From: Rubrivivax sp.
Lineage (GTDB): Bacteria; Pseudomonadota; Gammaproteobacteria; Burkholderiales; Burkholderiaceae_C
DNA: 64,000 bases
NCBI GenBank assembly: GCA_027491255.1
Contig: JAIXWM010000127.1
Coordinates: 1 to 64,000, forward strand
Direction of reading: 5' to 3'
Shown: in pieces, positions 49,833-58,053 of the stretch
How the letters are laid out: every line of letters begins with the position of its first letter
How positions within the stretch are numbered: the first letter of the stretch is position 1
Made by a program: the position numbers and the translations under genes
Notes under the pieces: model-generated
What the model saw: only the letters and a program-made list of their open reading frames with translations
Databases searched by the model: none
What the model was told of the DNA's origin: nothing

Positions 49833-51371
49833 ATGAGCACCCCGACGACCCCCGACGTGCCGCGCCCGGACGCCCTGCAGGGTGACGGCCTGGGCTGCCA
49901 CAGCGGACGCGAGCAGATGCTGGCCGCGGCGCAGGCCGCCGGCAAGAGCGACACGCTGGCGCAGTACGCCCAGGACTACCCCTTGCCGGAGGGCGCAGGC
50001 CCGCACGACCAGCCGCAGAGCATGTGCCCGGCCTTCGGTTCGTTGCGCGTGGGGCTGCGCATGCGCCGCACCGACACCATCCTGTCGGGCTCGGCCTGCT
50101 GCGTCTACGGCCTGACCTTCACTTCGCACTTCTACGGCGCGCGCCGCAGCGTCGGCTACGTGCCCTTCAACAGCGAGACGCTGGTCACCGGCAAGCTGTT
50201 CGAGGACATCCGCGACGCTGTCTACGCCAAGGCCGACCCCGAGAAGCTCGACGCCCTGATCATCATCAACCTGTGCGTGCCCACCGCCAGCGGCGTGCCG
50301 CTGCAGTTGCTGCCGCGCGAGATCAACGGCGTGCGCATCATCGGCATCGACGTCCCGGGCTTCGGTGTGCCCACGCACGCCGAGGCCAAGGACGTGCTGG
50401 CCGGGGCGATGCTGAAGTTTGCGCGCGCCGAGGCCGAGGCCGGCCCGGTGAGCCGACCACGCGCCGGCGTGGCCGACAGGCCCACGGTCACCTTGGTGGG
50501 AGAGATGTTCCCCGCCGACCCGGTGGGCATCGGGATGATGCTCGAGCCGATGGGGCTGGCCGCCGGGCCGGTGGTGCCCACGCGCGAGTGGCGCGAACTG
50601 TATGCCGCGCTGGACTGCGCGGCCGTGGCAGCGATCCACCCCTTCTACACCGCGAGCGTGCGCGAGTTCACGGCCGCCGGCCGCCCGATCGTGGCCTCGG
50701 CCCCGGTGGGCCATGACGGCACCGAGGCCTGGCTGCAGGCCGTCGGACAAGCCTGCAACGTGGCACAGGCGCGCATCGACGCAGCCAAGAACAAGTGGCT
50801 GCCGGCGATCCGTGGCGCGCTCGCGCGCACACCGATCAAGGGCCGGGTGACGGTCAGCGGCTACGAGGGCTCGGAACTGCTGGTGGCCCGCCTGCTGATC
50901 GAGAGCGGTGCCGAGGTGCCCTACGTGGGCAGCGCCTGCCCGAAGACGCCCTGGTCGGCGCCCGACCTGGAGTGGCTCACCGCGCGCGGCGTGCAGGTGC
51001 AGTACCGGGCCTCGCTCGAGCAGGACATCGCCGCGATCCGCGAGTTCAAGCCGGACCTGGCGATCGGCACGACCCCTGTGGTGCAGGCGGCCAAGCAAGC
51101 CACGATCCCGGCGCTGTACTTCACCAACCTGATCTCGGCCCGCCCGCTGATGGGCCCAGCCGGCGCAGGCTCGCTGGCCCAGGTGATCAACGCCGCCATC
51201 GGCAACAAGGCCCGCTTCGACACGATGCGCGAGTTCTTCGGCAACACCGGCGACGGCGACCGTGCCGGCGTCTGGGAGAAGCAGCCGGTGATGCGCCCGG
51301 AATTCCGCGCCGAGACGCGGCGTCAGGTCATCAAGCTGATGAAGAAGCGCAAGGCGGAGGAAATGGTGTGA
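49833..51371 (+). CDS. bchY: Chlorophyllide a reductase subunit BchY
   Basis: The 512-residue NifD-like subunit has the cluster cysteines in SMCPAFGSLR, SGSACCVYGLTF and INLCVPTASG, and the C-terminal region with YVGSACPKTPWS and ISARPLMGPAGAGSLAQV. Together with BchZ it holds the catalytic 4Fe-4S cluster and substrate. It follows bchX by 13 bases. Unlike the other bch genes it is separated from bchZ by a 436-bp spacer filled with palindromic repeats. Confidence 0.97.
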   Translation: MSTPTTPDVPRPDALQGDGLGCHSGREQMLAAAQAAGKSDTLAQYAQDYPLPEGAGPHDQPQSMCPAFGSLRVGLRMRRTDTILSGSACCVYGLTFTSHFYGARRSVGYVPFNSETLVTGKLFEDIRDAVYAKADPEKLDALIIINLCVPTASGVPLQLLPREINGVRIIGIDVPGFGVPTHAEAKDVLAGAMLKFARAEAEAGPVSRPRAGVADRPTVTLVGEMFPADPVGIGMMLEPMGLAAGPVVPTREWRELYAALDCAAVAAIHPFYTASVREFTAAGRPIVASAPVGHDGTEAWLQAVGQACNVAQARIDAAKNKWLPAIRGALARTPIKGRVTVSGYEGSELLVARLLIESGAEVPYVGSACPKTPWSAPDLEWLTARGVQVQYRASLEQDIAAIREFKPDLAIGTTPVVQAAKQATIPALYFTNLISARPLMGPAGAGSLAQVINAAIGNKARFDTMREFFGNTGDGDRAGVWEKQPVMRPEFRAETRRQVIKLMKKRKAEEMV

Positions 51372-51471
51372 GAGGGGTGGCTGCAGGGGTCATGGATTCG
51401 GGCCTGCGCTTCGCGAGCCGAGGGCGGCAGGCGCGTGTCCGACTGGTTTGCACAGGCCCGCTGCTCGCGAG
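51372..51471. other. Left part of the bchY-bchZ spacer, no gene seen
   Basis: The 436-bp spacer between bchY and bchZ has no credible gene. It consists of this stretch, two palindromic elements (51472-51574 and 51668-51767), the 93 bases between them and a short stretch with the bchZ ribosome site GGAAGGGG. Confidence 0.7.
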
Positions 51472-51574
51472 CCGCGGGGAGCGGGTGCCCCCCTCCGCTC
51501 ATGTCCTCCGGTCTCGGCCTGAAGGCCGAGCCCTCCCCCTTTACTTCGCTGCGGGGGGCACCCACTCCCCGCGG
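51472..51574 (+). repeat. Palindromic structured repeat, copy 1, in the bchY-bchZ spacer
   Basis: The element is bounded by 22-base inverted ends (51472-51493 and 51553-51574, 21 of 22 paired). Inside are an invariant strand CTCCGCTCATGTCCTCCGG, a small hairpin CTCGGCCT-GA-AGGCCGAG (51513-51530) and a second invariant strand CCTCCCCCTTTACTTCGC. Copy 2 carries the same two strands in inverted orientation but with different stem sequences. Confidence 0.85.
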
Positions 51575-51667
51575 CCTGCCAGCTCTTTTGGAGCTTCCAC
51601 AGCGACACCCTCAACCCATCTCCAGGCCTCCGTGTATGCCTGCAGGCTCGCCCGTCATCGCCGCAGG

Positions 51668-51767
51668 CTGATGACGGCGGGCAACCCCCGCAGCGAAGTA
51701 AAGGGGGAGGACCGGGCAAGGCCCGGTCCGGAGGACATGAGCGGAGGGGGTTGCCCGCCGGCATCAG
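51668..51767 (-). repeat. Palindromic structured repeat, copy 2, in the bchY-bchZ spacer
   Basis: It is bounded by 22-base inverted ends (51668-51689 and 51746-51767, 21 of 22). Read on the minus strand it carries the same invariant strands as copy 1, but the small hairpin is ACCGGGC-CTT-GCCCGGT and the outer stem is of a different sequence. It is in inverted orientation to copy 1, 93 bases away, so the two can also pair with each other into one long stem. Confidence 0.85.
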
Positions 51768-51807
51768 CCCGTGCTGCGCAGCCCTGCATTTTGGAAGGGG
51801 CCCTCTG

Positions 51808-53283
51808 ATGCTAGTCCTCGACCACGACCGCGCCGGCGGCTACTGGGGGGCGGTGTATGTGTTCACCGCGATCAAGGGCCTGCAGGTGGTGATCGACGGG
51901 CCGGTGGGGTGCGAGAACCTGCCGGTGACCAGCGTGTTGCACTACACCGATGCGCTGCCGCCGCACGAGCTGCCTATCGTCGTCACCGGCCTGGCCGAGG
52001 AGCAGCTCGGGCGCGAGGGCACCGAAGGCAGCATGAAGCGCGCGCACGCCGTGCTCGACCCCGACCTGCCCAGCGTCGTCGTCACCGGCTCCATCGCCGA
52101 GATGATCGGCGGTGGCGTCACGCCCGAGGGCACGACGATCCAGCGCTTCCTGCCGCGCACCATCGACGAAGACCAGTGGCAGTGTGCCAACCGCGCGATC
52201 TACTGGCTGTGGAGCGAATACGGCCTGCGCAAGGTCCCCGAGCGCACCCCCTTCGCGCAGCGCCCGGCCGGCGAGAAGCCGCGCGTGAACATCATCGGCC
52301 CGGCCTACGGCACCTTCAACATGCCCAGCGACCTGGCCGAGATCCGCCGCCTCGTCCAGGGCATCGGCGCCGAGGTCAACATGGTGTTCCCGCTGGGAAG
52401 CCATCTCGCCGACGTCGCACGCCTGGTCGAGGCCGACGTCAACATCTGCATGTACCGAGAGTTCGGTCGCATGCTGTGCGAAGCGCTGGAGCGACCCTAC
52501 CTGCAGGCCCCGATCGGCCTGCACAGCACCACCGCCTTCCTGCGCGAGCTCGGCCGGCTGCTGCACCTGGACCCCGAGCCCTTCATCGAGCGCGAGAAGC
52601 ACACCACGATCAAGCCGGTGTGGGACCTGTGGCGCTCGGTCACGCAGGACTTCTTCGGCACCGCCAACTTCGGTGTCGTCGCCAGCGAGACCTACGCGCG
52701 CGGGCTGCGCCACTTCCTCGAGGACGAGCTCGGCCTGCCCTGCAACTTCGCGGTGTCGCGCAAACCCGGGGCCAAGACCGACAACGCCGAGGTGCGGCGC
52801 CTCGTGCACGAGAAGACGCCGCTGGTGCTGTTCGGCTCCTACAACGAACGCATGTACCTGGCCGAGAAGTCGGCCGGGCACGGGCCGAAGCCGGCCTACA
52901 TCCCGGCGTCGTTCCCGGGGGCCATCATCCGCCGCGCCACCGGCACACCCTTCATGGGCTACGCCGGCGCGACCTACATCGTGCAGGAGTTCTGCAACGC
53001 GCTGTTCGACGCGTTGTTCCACATCCTGCCGCTGGCCACCGATCTAGACCGCATCGAATCCACGCCCGCCCGGCAGGTCAGCGAGACCCTGCCCTGGGAG
53101 GCCGAGGCGCAGGACCTGCTCGCCCGCCTGGTGCAGGCCGAGCCGGTGCTGGTGCAGATATCGGCGGCCAAACGACTGCGCGACCGTGCCGAAGGCGAAG
53201 CCCGGCGCGCAGGCGAAGACAGCGTCACGCGCGCGCGCGTCGACGCCGCACATGCCGCCTGGCGCACAGGAGTGGCGGCATGA
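51808..53283 (+). CDS. bchZ: Chlorophyllide a reductase subunit BchZ
   Basis: The 491-residue NifK-like subunit starts [43 protein letters not shown], with the cluster cysteine in GPVGCENLP, followed by [17 protein letters not shown] and the C-terminal [26 protein letters not shown]. It pairs with BchY. The ATG at 51808 follows GGAAGGGG. Translation starts after the repeat-filled spacer, so its level relative to BchY may be set by those structures. Confidence 0.97.
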   Translation: MLVLDHDRAGGYWGAVYVFTAIKGLQVVIDGPVGCENLPVTSVLHYTDALPPHELPIVVTGLAEEQLGREGTEGSMKRAHAVLDPDLPSVVVTGSIAEMIGGGVTPEGTTIQRFLPRTIDEDQWQCANRAIYWLWSEYGLRKVPERTPFAQRPAGEKPRVNIIGPAYGTFNMPSDLAEIRRLVQGIGAEVNMVFPLGSHLADVARLVEADVNICMYREFGRMLCEALERPYLQAPIGLHSTTAFLRELGRLLHLDPEPFIEREKHTTIKPVWDLWRSVTQDFFGTANFGVVASETYARGLRHFLEDELGLPCNFAVSRKPGAKTDNAEVRRLVHEKTPLVLFGSYNERMYLAEKSAGHGPKPAYIPASFPGAIIRRATGTPFMGYAGATYIVQEFCNALFDALFHILPLATDLDRIESTPARQVSETLPWEAEAQDLLARLVQAEPVLVQISAAKRLRDRAEGEARRAGEDSVTRARVDAAHAAWRTGVAA

Positions 53284-53487
53284 AGAACGTCACGAGGGGT
53301 CGGAAAAGCCACGACAAGGGGAGCGGAGGACGCGGGCGGACGCAGGCTGCGTCGGCAACGCGACCGGTTTCAACGGCCGGCGCCATGCGCCGCGCCGAAC
53401 AGGATGTCGTGACGCACGGTTACGGCTGCCTCATTGCGCAGGCTTCGCGCAAACACGGCCGAGAGGCCGATGAAAGGAGTGGTTCAC

Positions 53488-53634
53488 ATGGCTGACCGCA
53501 AGGGCTCGATCTCGGGCCTGACTGACGACGAGGCCCAGGAGTTCCACCGGTACTGGACCCAGGGGTTCGTGGGATTCGCGGCTGTGGCCGTGGTCGCACA
53601 CCTGCTGGTCTGGATCTGGCGGCCCTGGTTCTGA
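53488..53634 (+). CDS. pufB: LH1 antenna beta subunit PufB
   Basis: The 48-residue polypeptide has the LH beta pattern: polar N-terminus with [14 protein letters not shown], conserved His20, one membrane helix and the bacteriochlorophyll-ligand His38 ([15 protein letters not shown]), 18 residues apart as expected. Paired with PufA it forms the ring around the reaction centre. AAGGAGT (53474-53480) precedes the ATG. No pufQ lies in its usual place upstream. Confidence 0.96.
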   Translation: MADRKGSISGLTDDEAQEFHRYWTQGFVGFAAVAVVAHLLVWIWRPWF

Positions 53635-53663
53635 GTTGACGAGATAACGAGAAGGAGCAGGCC

Positions 53664-53888
53664 ATGGCCGACGTCCAACGCAGCTCCCCGCGCCACGCGG
53701 TGGAGACGAAATCGGTGTCTTTCATCACCATCTTCACACTGAGTTTCGTGCTCTTCTCGGCGATCGCGGTCGTCGGGCAGTTGCTCGGGGCGCAGTGGCG
53801 CACCTGGTTGCCGGGTGCGGAGGGTGTGAAGTCGCTGACCGGAGGCGTCAAGGCTGCGGTCTACACCTTCATGTCGCACCTTCAATAG
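53664..53888 (+). CDS. Unrecognised single-span membrane protein between pufB and pufA
   Basis: This 74-residue protein has a polar N-terminus ([16 protein letters not shown]), one membrane helix (about residues 19-42, [22 protein letters not shown]) and a 30-residue tail ([14 protein letters not shown]...YTFMSHLQ). It starts 29 bases after pufB behind AGAAGGAG and ends 11 bases before the pufA start, so it interrupts the normally adjacent pufBA pair and should be translated from the puf message. The layout of hydrophobic core, then LPGxxG and a short amphipathic end resembles PufQ, and the C-terminus faintly resembles that of PufX; neither likeness is strong enough to name it. A role in LH1 assembly, bacteriochlorophyll delivery or quinone passage is inferred from place only. 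Confidence 0.8.
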   Translation: MADVQRSSPRHAVETKSVSFITIFTLSFVLFSAIAVVGQLLGAQWRTWLPGAEGVKSLTGGVKAAVYTFMSHLQ

Positions 53889-53899
53889 GAGTAATGCAT

Positions 53900-54088
53900 A
53901 TGTGGAGAATCTGGAAGCTCTACGACCCGCTTCGCGCGATGGTCGCTCAGGGGGTTTTCCTCTTCGCGCTGGCAGCGATGATCCATCTCATCCTGCTCAG
54001 CACGCCGACCTACAACTGGCTCGACGGCCCGAACGCCGCAGCCACCAAGGCTCAGGCTGCCAAGGCAGCCGCGGCCGAGAAGAAGTAG
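53900..54088 (+). CDS. pufA: LH1 antenna alpha subunit PufA
   Basis: The 62-residue polypeptide starts [18 protein letters not shown], has one membrane helix with the bacteriochlorophyll-ligand His29 (AAMIHLILL) and an Ala/Lys-rich C-terminal tail. ATG 53900 was chosen over an ATG two codons earlier because the AGGAG site (53888-53891 region) is then 8 bases away and mature LH1 alpha chains begin MWRIW. Confidence 0.95.
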   Translation: MWRIWKLYDPLRAMVAQGVFLFALAAMIHLILLSTPTYNWLDGPNAAATKAQAAKAAAAEKK

Positions 54089-54094
54089 GCGGCG

Positions 54095-54163
54095 CAGGCT
54101 CGCACCCGAGCCTGTTCCCCTTGCAGGCAGGCGGCTGGCCTTGGGCCCGCCACCTCGCCTGCA
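54095..54163 (+). promoter_or_regulatory. Intercistronic hairpins between pufA and pufL
   Basis: The 151-bp pufA-pufL spacer starts with an 8-bp stem, tetraloop CACC (54095-54114), followed by a larger nested hairpin whose outer arms are TGCAGGC (54122-54128) and GCCTGCA (54157-54163) with an inner GGCGG/CCGCC stem. In Rhodobacter such hairpins protect the pufBA message from 3' decay, so that antenna proteins are made in excess over the reaction centre. The same role is likely here. Confidence 0.75.
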
Positions 54164-54239
54164 TCAATGAATCCAGAGCCCCCGGTCCCCAGGCGCAGCG
54201 GCGCAGGTCCGAAGGCTCGTTCGGCGGAGGACTCACGTC

Positions 54240-55064
54240 ATGGCCATGCTGAGTTTCGAGCGCAAATACCGGGTCCGCGGCGGGACCCTCATCGGCGGCG
54301 ACCTGTTCGACTTCTGGGTCGGGCCCTTCTACGTGGGTTTCTTCGGCGTCGCCACCGTTTTCTTCAGCTTCCTGGGCACCGCCCTGATCCTGTACGACGC
54401 CTCGTTGCAGGGTGTGTGGAACCCTTGGAGGATCAACGTCGCCCCGCCCGACCTGAAATACGGCCTGGGCCTGGCACCGCTGAAGGAAGGCGGCATCTGG
54501 CAGATCGTCACCGTCTGCGCCCTCGGCGCCTTCGGCAGCTGGGCGCTGCGCGAGGTGGAGATCTGCCGCAAGCTCGGCATGGGCTACCACGTGCCGGTGG
54601 CCTTCGGCGTGGCGATCTTCGCCTACGCGACGCTGGTGGTCATCCGCCCCGTCCTGCTGGGTGCCTGGGGCCACGGCTTCCCCTACGGCATCTGGAGTCA
54701 CCTGGACTGGGTCAGCAACATCGGCTACCAGTACCTGCACTTCCACTACAACCCGGCGCACATGATCGCGGTGAGCTTCTTCTTCGCGACCACGTTTGCC
54801 CTGTCGCTGCACGGCGCGCTCGTGCTGTCGGCGACCAACCCGCCCAAGGGCGAGACGGTCAAGACGCCCGACCACGAAGACACCTTCTTCCGTGACCTGA
54901 TCGGCTATTCCGTCGGGACGCTGGGCATCCACCGCCTGGGCTTGTTCCTGGCGCTGGCCGCGGGCTTCTTCAGCGCGCTGTGCATCGTCATCAGCGGTCC
55001 GTTCTGGACCCGCGGCTGGCCCGAGTGGTGGAACTGGTGGCTGCAGCTGCCGATCTGGAAGTGA
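54240..55064 (+). CDS. pufL: Photosynthetic reaction centre L subunit
   Basis: The 274-residue protein starts with [35 protein letters not shown] and has five membrane helices. Bacteriochlorophyll and iron ligands are in place: His154 (IWSHLDW), His174 (HYNPAH) of the special pair and His191 ([10 protein letters not shown]), counting the initiator Met. GGAGG lies 9 bases before the ATG. Confidence 0.98.
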   Translation: MAMLSFERKYRVRGGTLIGGDLFDFWVGPFYVGFFGVATVFFSFLGTALILYDASLQGVWNPWRINVAPPDLKYGLGLAPLKEGGIWQIVTVCALGAFGSWALREVEICRKLGMGYHVPVAFGVAIFAYATLVVIRPVLLGAWGHGFPYGIWSHLDWVSNIGYQYLHFHYNPAHMIAVSFFFATTFALSLHGALVLSATNPPKGETVKTPDHEDTFFRDLIGYSVGTLGIHRLGLFLALAAGFFSALCIVISGPFWTRGWPEWWNWWLQLPIWK

Positions 55065-55089
55065 CGCCTAGCGGACAGAGAGAAACACC

Positions 55090-56064
55090 ATGCAATACCA
55101 GAACCTCTTCACCCGCGTGCAGGCCGTCGGCCCCACGCACGAAGGCGTCGAACTCGGACCGCAGAACAGCGCCCGTGACATCAAGCCCTTCCTCGTCCAC
55201 CTGTTCGGGCGCCTGGGCAATGCCCAGATCGGCCCGTTCTACCTGGGCACGCTCGGGCTGATCTCCATCGTGACCGGCACGCTGTCGATCAACATCATGG
55301 GCTTCTACATGCTCGCCTCGGTGGGCTGGGACCCCATCGAGTTCATCCGCCAGCTGCCCTGGCTGGCGCTGGAGCCTCCGTCGCCCAAATATGGACTGCA
55401 CTTCCCGCCGATGAACGAGGGTGGGTGGTGGATGTTCGCCTCGGGGCTGCTGCTGGTGTCGGTGCTGTCGTGGTGGCTGCGCACCTACCGGCGCGCGCGC
55501 CAGCTCGGCATGGGCACGCACATCGCCTGGGCCTTCGCCGCGGCGATCTGGCTGTTCCTGGTGCTGGGCCTGTTCCGGCCGCTGCTGATGGGCAGCTGGA
55601 GCGAGGGCGTGCCCTACGGCATCTTCCCGCACCTGGACTGGACGGCAGCGTTCTCGCTGCGCTACGGCAACCTGTTCTACAACCCCTTCCACGCGCTGTC
55701 CATCGTCTTCCTCTACGGCTCGACGCTGCTGTTCGCGATGCACGGCGCGACCATCCTGGCCGTCACGCGCTACGGCGGCGACCGCGAGATCGACCAGATC
55801 ATCGACCGCGGCACGGCGAGCGAGCGCGCCGCGCTGTTCTGGCGCTGGACCATGGGCTGGAACGCGACCATGGAATCCATCCACCGCTGGGCCTGGTGGT
55901 TCGCGGTGCTGTGCCCGCTGGCCGGCGGCATCGGCATCCTGCTGAGCGGCACGGTCGTCGACAACTGGTACCTCTGGGCCGTCAAGCACGGTGTCGCTCC
56001 TTCTTACCCCGCCGTCCTCGGCACCGTGGTCGACCCGGCCACCCTCCAGGGAGTCAAGCCATGA
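55090..56064 (+). CDS. pufM: Photosynthetic reaction centre M subunit
   Basis: The 324-residue protein starts [15 protein letters not shown] and has five membrane helices, with the special-pair ligand His201 (FYNPFHALS) and the iron ligand His218 (FAMHGATI). Its final bases overlap the pufC start (ATGA), so the two are translationally coupled. Together with PufL it holds the pigments and quinones for charge separation. Confidence 0.98.
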   Translation: MQYQNLFTRVQAVGPTHEGVELGPQNSARDIKPFLVHLFGRLGNAQIGPFYLGTLGLISIVTGTLSINIMGFYMLASVGWDPIEFIRQLPWLALEPPSPKYGLHFPPMNEGGWWMFASGLLLVSVLSWWLRTYRRARQLGMGTHIAWAFAAAIWLFLVLGLFRPLLMGSWSEGVPYGIFPHLDWTAAFSLRYGNLFYNPFHALSIVFLYGSTLLFAMHGATILAVTRYGGDREIDQIIDRGTASERAALFWRWTMGWNATMESIHRWAWWFAVLCPLAGGIGILLSGTVVDNWYLWAVKHGVAPSYPAVLGTVVDPATLQGVKP

Positions 56065-57179
56065 GCCGCCTCACCCTGAGCACACTCCGTCGCCCGCTCG
56101 CGCTGATGGGCGCAGCCGCGGCGCTGCTGCTGGCGGGCTGCGAACGCCCGCCCGTGCAGACCACGCAGCAGGGCTTTCGCGGCACGGCGATGCAGCACAC
56201 CGTGAACCCACGCACCGCCGCAGCCCAGCAGGCAGCGCTGCCGCCGGTACCGGCTGACGCCCCGGCCATCCCCGACGGCCCGGGTCCGAAGGCCAAGGAC
56301 ATCTACCAGAACGTCAAGGTGCTGGGCGACCTGCCGGTGGCCGACTTCGTGCGCCACATGAACGCGATCACGCAGTGGATCGCGCCGAACGAAGGCTGCG
56401 CCTATTGCCACAACCCTGCCAACCTGGCCGAGGACTCGAAGTACACCAAGGTGGTGGCGCGGCGCATGATCGAGATGACGCGCAACATCAACGCCAACTG
56501 GACGCAGCACGTGGCGCAGACGGGTGTGACCTGCTACACCTGCCACCGGGGGCAGGCCGTGCCGGCGCAGGTGTGGTTCAAGGCCAAGGAACCCAAGCAG
56601 AACACCCAGCCCATGCTGGGCAACGACTTCGGGCAGAACAAGGCCATCGGCGGCGTGGCCTGGACCTCGCTGCCCTACGACCCCTTCACCCACTACCTGA
56701 GCGGCAAGGAGAACATCCGCGTCTACACCGCGCAGCCCCTGCCGCAGAAAGGCACCGAGCGGGCACCGATCCAGACCGCCGAGCAGACCTACTCGCTGAT
56801 GATGCACTTCAGCCAGTCGCTGGGCCAGAACTGCACCTTCTGCCACAACACCCAGGCTTTCTCTCAGTGGGTGCCGAAGAAGGCGACGGCCTGGCATGGC
56901 ATCCGCATGGTGCGGGAGGCCAACAACGACTATGTGACGCCCCTGACGTCGGCCTTTCCCGGACCCCGGCTCGGGCCCACGGGCGACGTCGCCAAGGTGT
57001 ACTGCGCAACCTGCCATCAGGGCGTGAACAAGCCGCTGGGCGGCATGCAGATGGCACAGCTCTACCCCGGGCTCAAGGGCGTGGCGGCGCAGCCGGCCGC
57101 GGCAGCCGCCGAGGCCGGCGCATCGGCTGCGGTGGCAGCGGCGGCGGCCAAGCCCGGCGCCGTGGTCAAGTCGAAGTAG
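56061..57179 (+). CDS. pufC: Reaction-centre tetraheme cytochrome subunit PufC
   Basis: The 372-residue periplasmic lipoprotein has the lipobox L-A-G-C (residues 26-29) and four c-type heme sites: CAYCH, CYTCH, CTFCH and CATCH. The Met axial ligand regions precede them ([19 protein letters not shown]). It re-reduces the oxidised special pair. The Ala-rich tail of about 35 residues after the fourth heme looks disordered. Confidence 0.97.
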   Translation: MSRLTLSTLRRPLALMGAAAALLLAGCERPPVQTTQQGFRGTAMQHTVNPRTAAAQQAALPPVPADAPAIPDGPGPKAKDIYQNVKVLGDLPVADFVRHMNAITQWIAPNEGCAYCHNPANLAEDSKYTKVVARRMIEMTRNINANWTQHVAQTGVTCYTCHRGQAVPAQVWFKAKEPKQNTQPMLGNDFGQNKAIGGVAWTSLPYDPFTHYLSGKENIRVYTAQPLPQKGTERAPIQTAEQTYSLMMHFSQSLGQNCTFCHNTQAFSQWVPKKATAWHGIRMVREANNDYVTPLTSAFPGPRLGPTGDVAKVYCATCHQGVNKPLGGMQMAQLYPGLKGVAAQPAAAAAEAGASAAVAAAAAKPGAVVKSK

Positions 57180-57228
57180 CCCTGCCTGCAGGTGGGTGCC
57201 AGCCTGCCGCCCCCACCTGCAAGTCATC

Positions 57229-58053
57229 ATGAACCGCCCTCAAGCGTTGTCCTGGCGAGCCGGGACCGAACCGGGCGGCGAGCACACGGCTCCTGCAGGC
57301 AACCGCCGCGGCCAGGCCTTGCATGACCCGCCGGCGTCGCAGCACCCGTGTCCGCCCGGCCATGCCGTGCTGCTGATGTCGCGCCTGCGGGCCGACGCCC
57401 TGCCCTGGGCGCTGTGGCGCCTGGCCCGTGGAGCGCGCGCGGTGGGCACCGTGCCGGGGATGCGCTTCGCGCGCGTGCTGGGCAGTGGGCGAAACGGCGG
57501 ATTCGGGCTCGAGCCGGGCCTGGACTGCCAGGGCGTCTTTGCCGCCTTCGACACCGCTGACACGGCTGAAGACTTCGCGCTGCGCTCCGCGGCCGCGCAG
57601 GCCTACCGCGAGCGTGCCGTCGAGCACTTCAGCCTGACGCTGCAGGCCACCTCCAGCCGGGGCAGCTGGGGCGGTCAGGCGATGGCGGCCTCGGCCGAGC
57701 CGCCGCCGCAGGGGCCCGTGGCGGCGCTGACAAGGGCCGCCATCAAGCCCTCACGCATGCGCGAGTTCTGGCGCCACTCCCCCCCGGCCGAGGCCGAACT
57801 CGCCGCCGCGCCGGGTTGCCGTCTGGCCGTCGGCCTGGGCGAGGCCCCGCTGCTTCGCCAGGCCACCTTCAGTCTCTGGGACAGCACGCAGGCCATGGAC
57901 GCCTACGCGCGCCGCGGCGCGCACCAGCGTGCGATCCGCGCCTCCTGGGGGGGTGAGTACTTCAGCGAATGGATGTTCGTGCGCTTTCGCCCGCTCGCCC
58001 TGCGCGGGCGCTGGCACGGGCGCAACTTCGACACCGGGAGCACCCTTGGCTGA
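57229..58053 (+). CDS. crtA: Spheroidene monooxygenase CrtA
   Basis: The 274-residue protein matches CrtA: HAVLLMSRLRADALPWALWRLARG, VPGMRFARVLGSGRNGGFGLEPGLDCQGVFAAF, the RAAIKPSRMREFWRHSP segment and the closing GEYFSEWMFVRFRPL. It introduces the keto group that turns spheroidene into spheroidenone under semi-aerobic conditions. The N-terminal 45 residues before the conserved block are not conserved; ATG 57229 is the best start in that stretch. Confidence 0.92.
   Translation: MNRPQALSWRAGTEPGGEHTAPAGNRRGQALHDPPASQHPCPPGHAVLLMSRLRADALPWALWRLARGARAVGTVPGMRFARVLGSGRNGGFGLEPGLDCQGVFAAFDTADTAEDFALRSAAAQAYRERAVEHFSLTLQATSSRGSWGGQAMAASAEPPPQGPVAALTRAAIKPSRMREFWRHSPPAEAELAAAPGCRLAVGLGEAPLLRQATFSLWDSTQAMDAYARRGAHQRAIRASWGGEYFSEWMFVRFRPLALRGRWHGRNFDTGSTLG

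Noticed and set aside
51435..51671. 78-codon + strand frame in the bchY-bchZ spacer
   Set aside because: Its sequence is the translation of palindromic repeat copy 1, which is explained better as a structured element.
53284..53487. Search for pufQ and for a PpsR pair upstream of pufB
   Set aside because: Neither a PufQ-like membrane protein nor a TGT-N12-ACA site could be found in this spacer.
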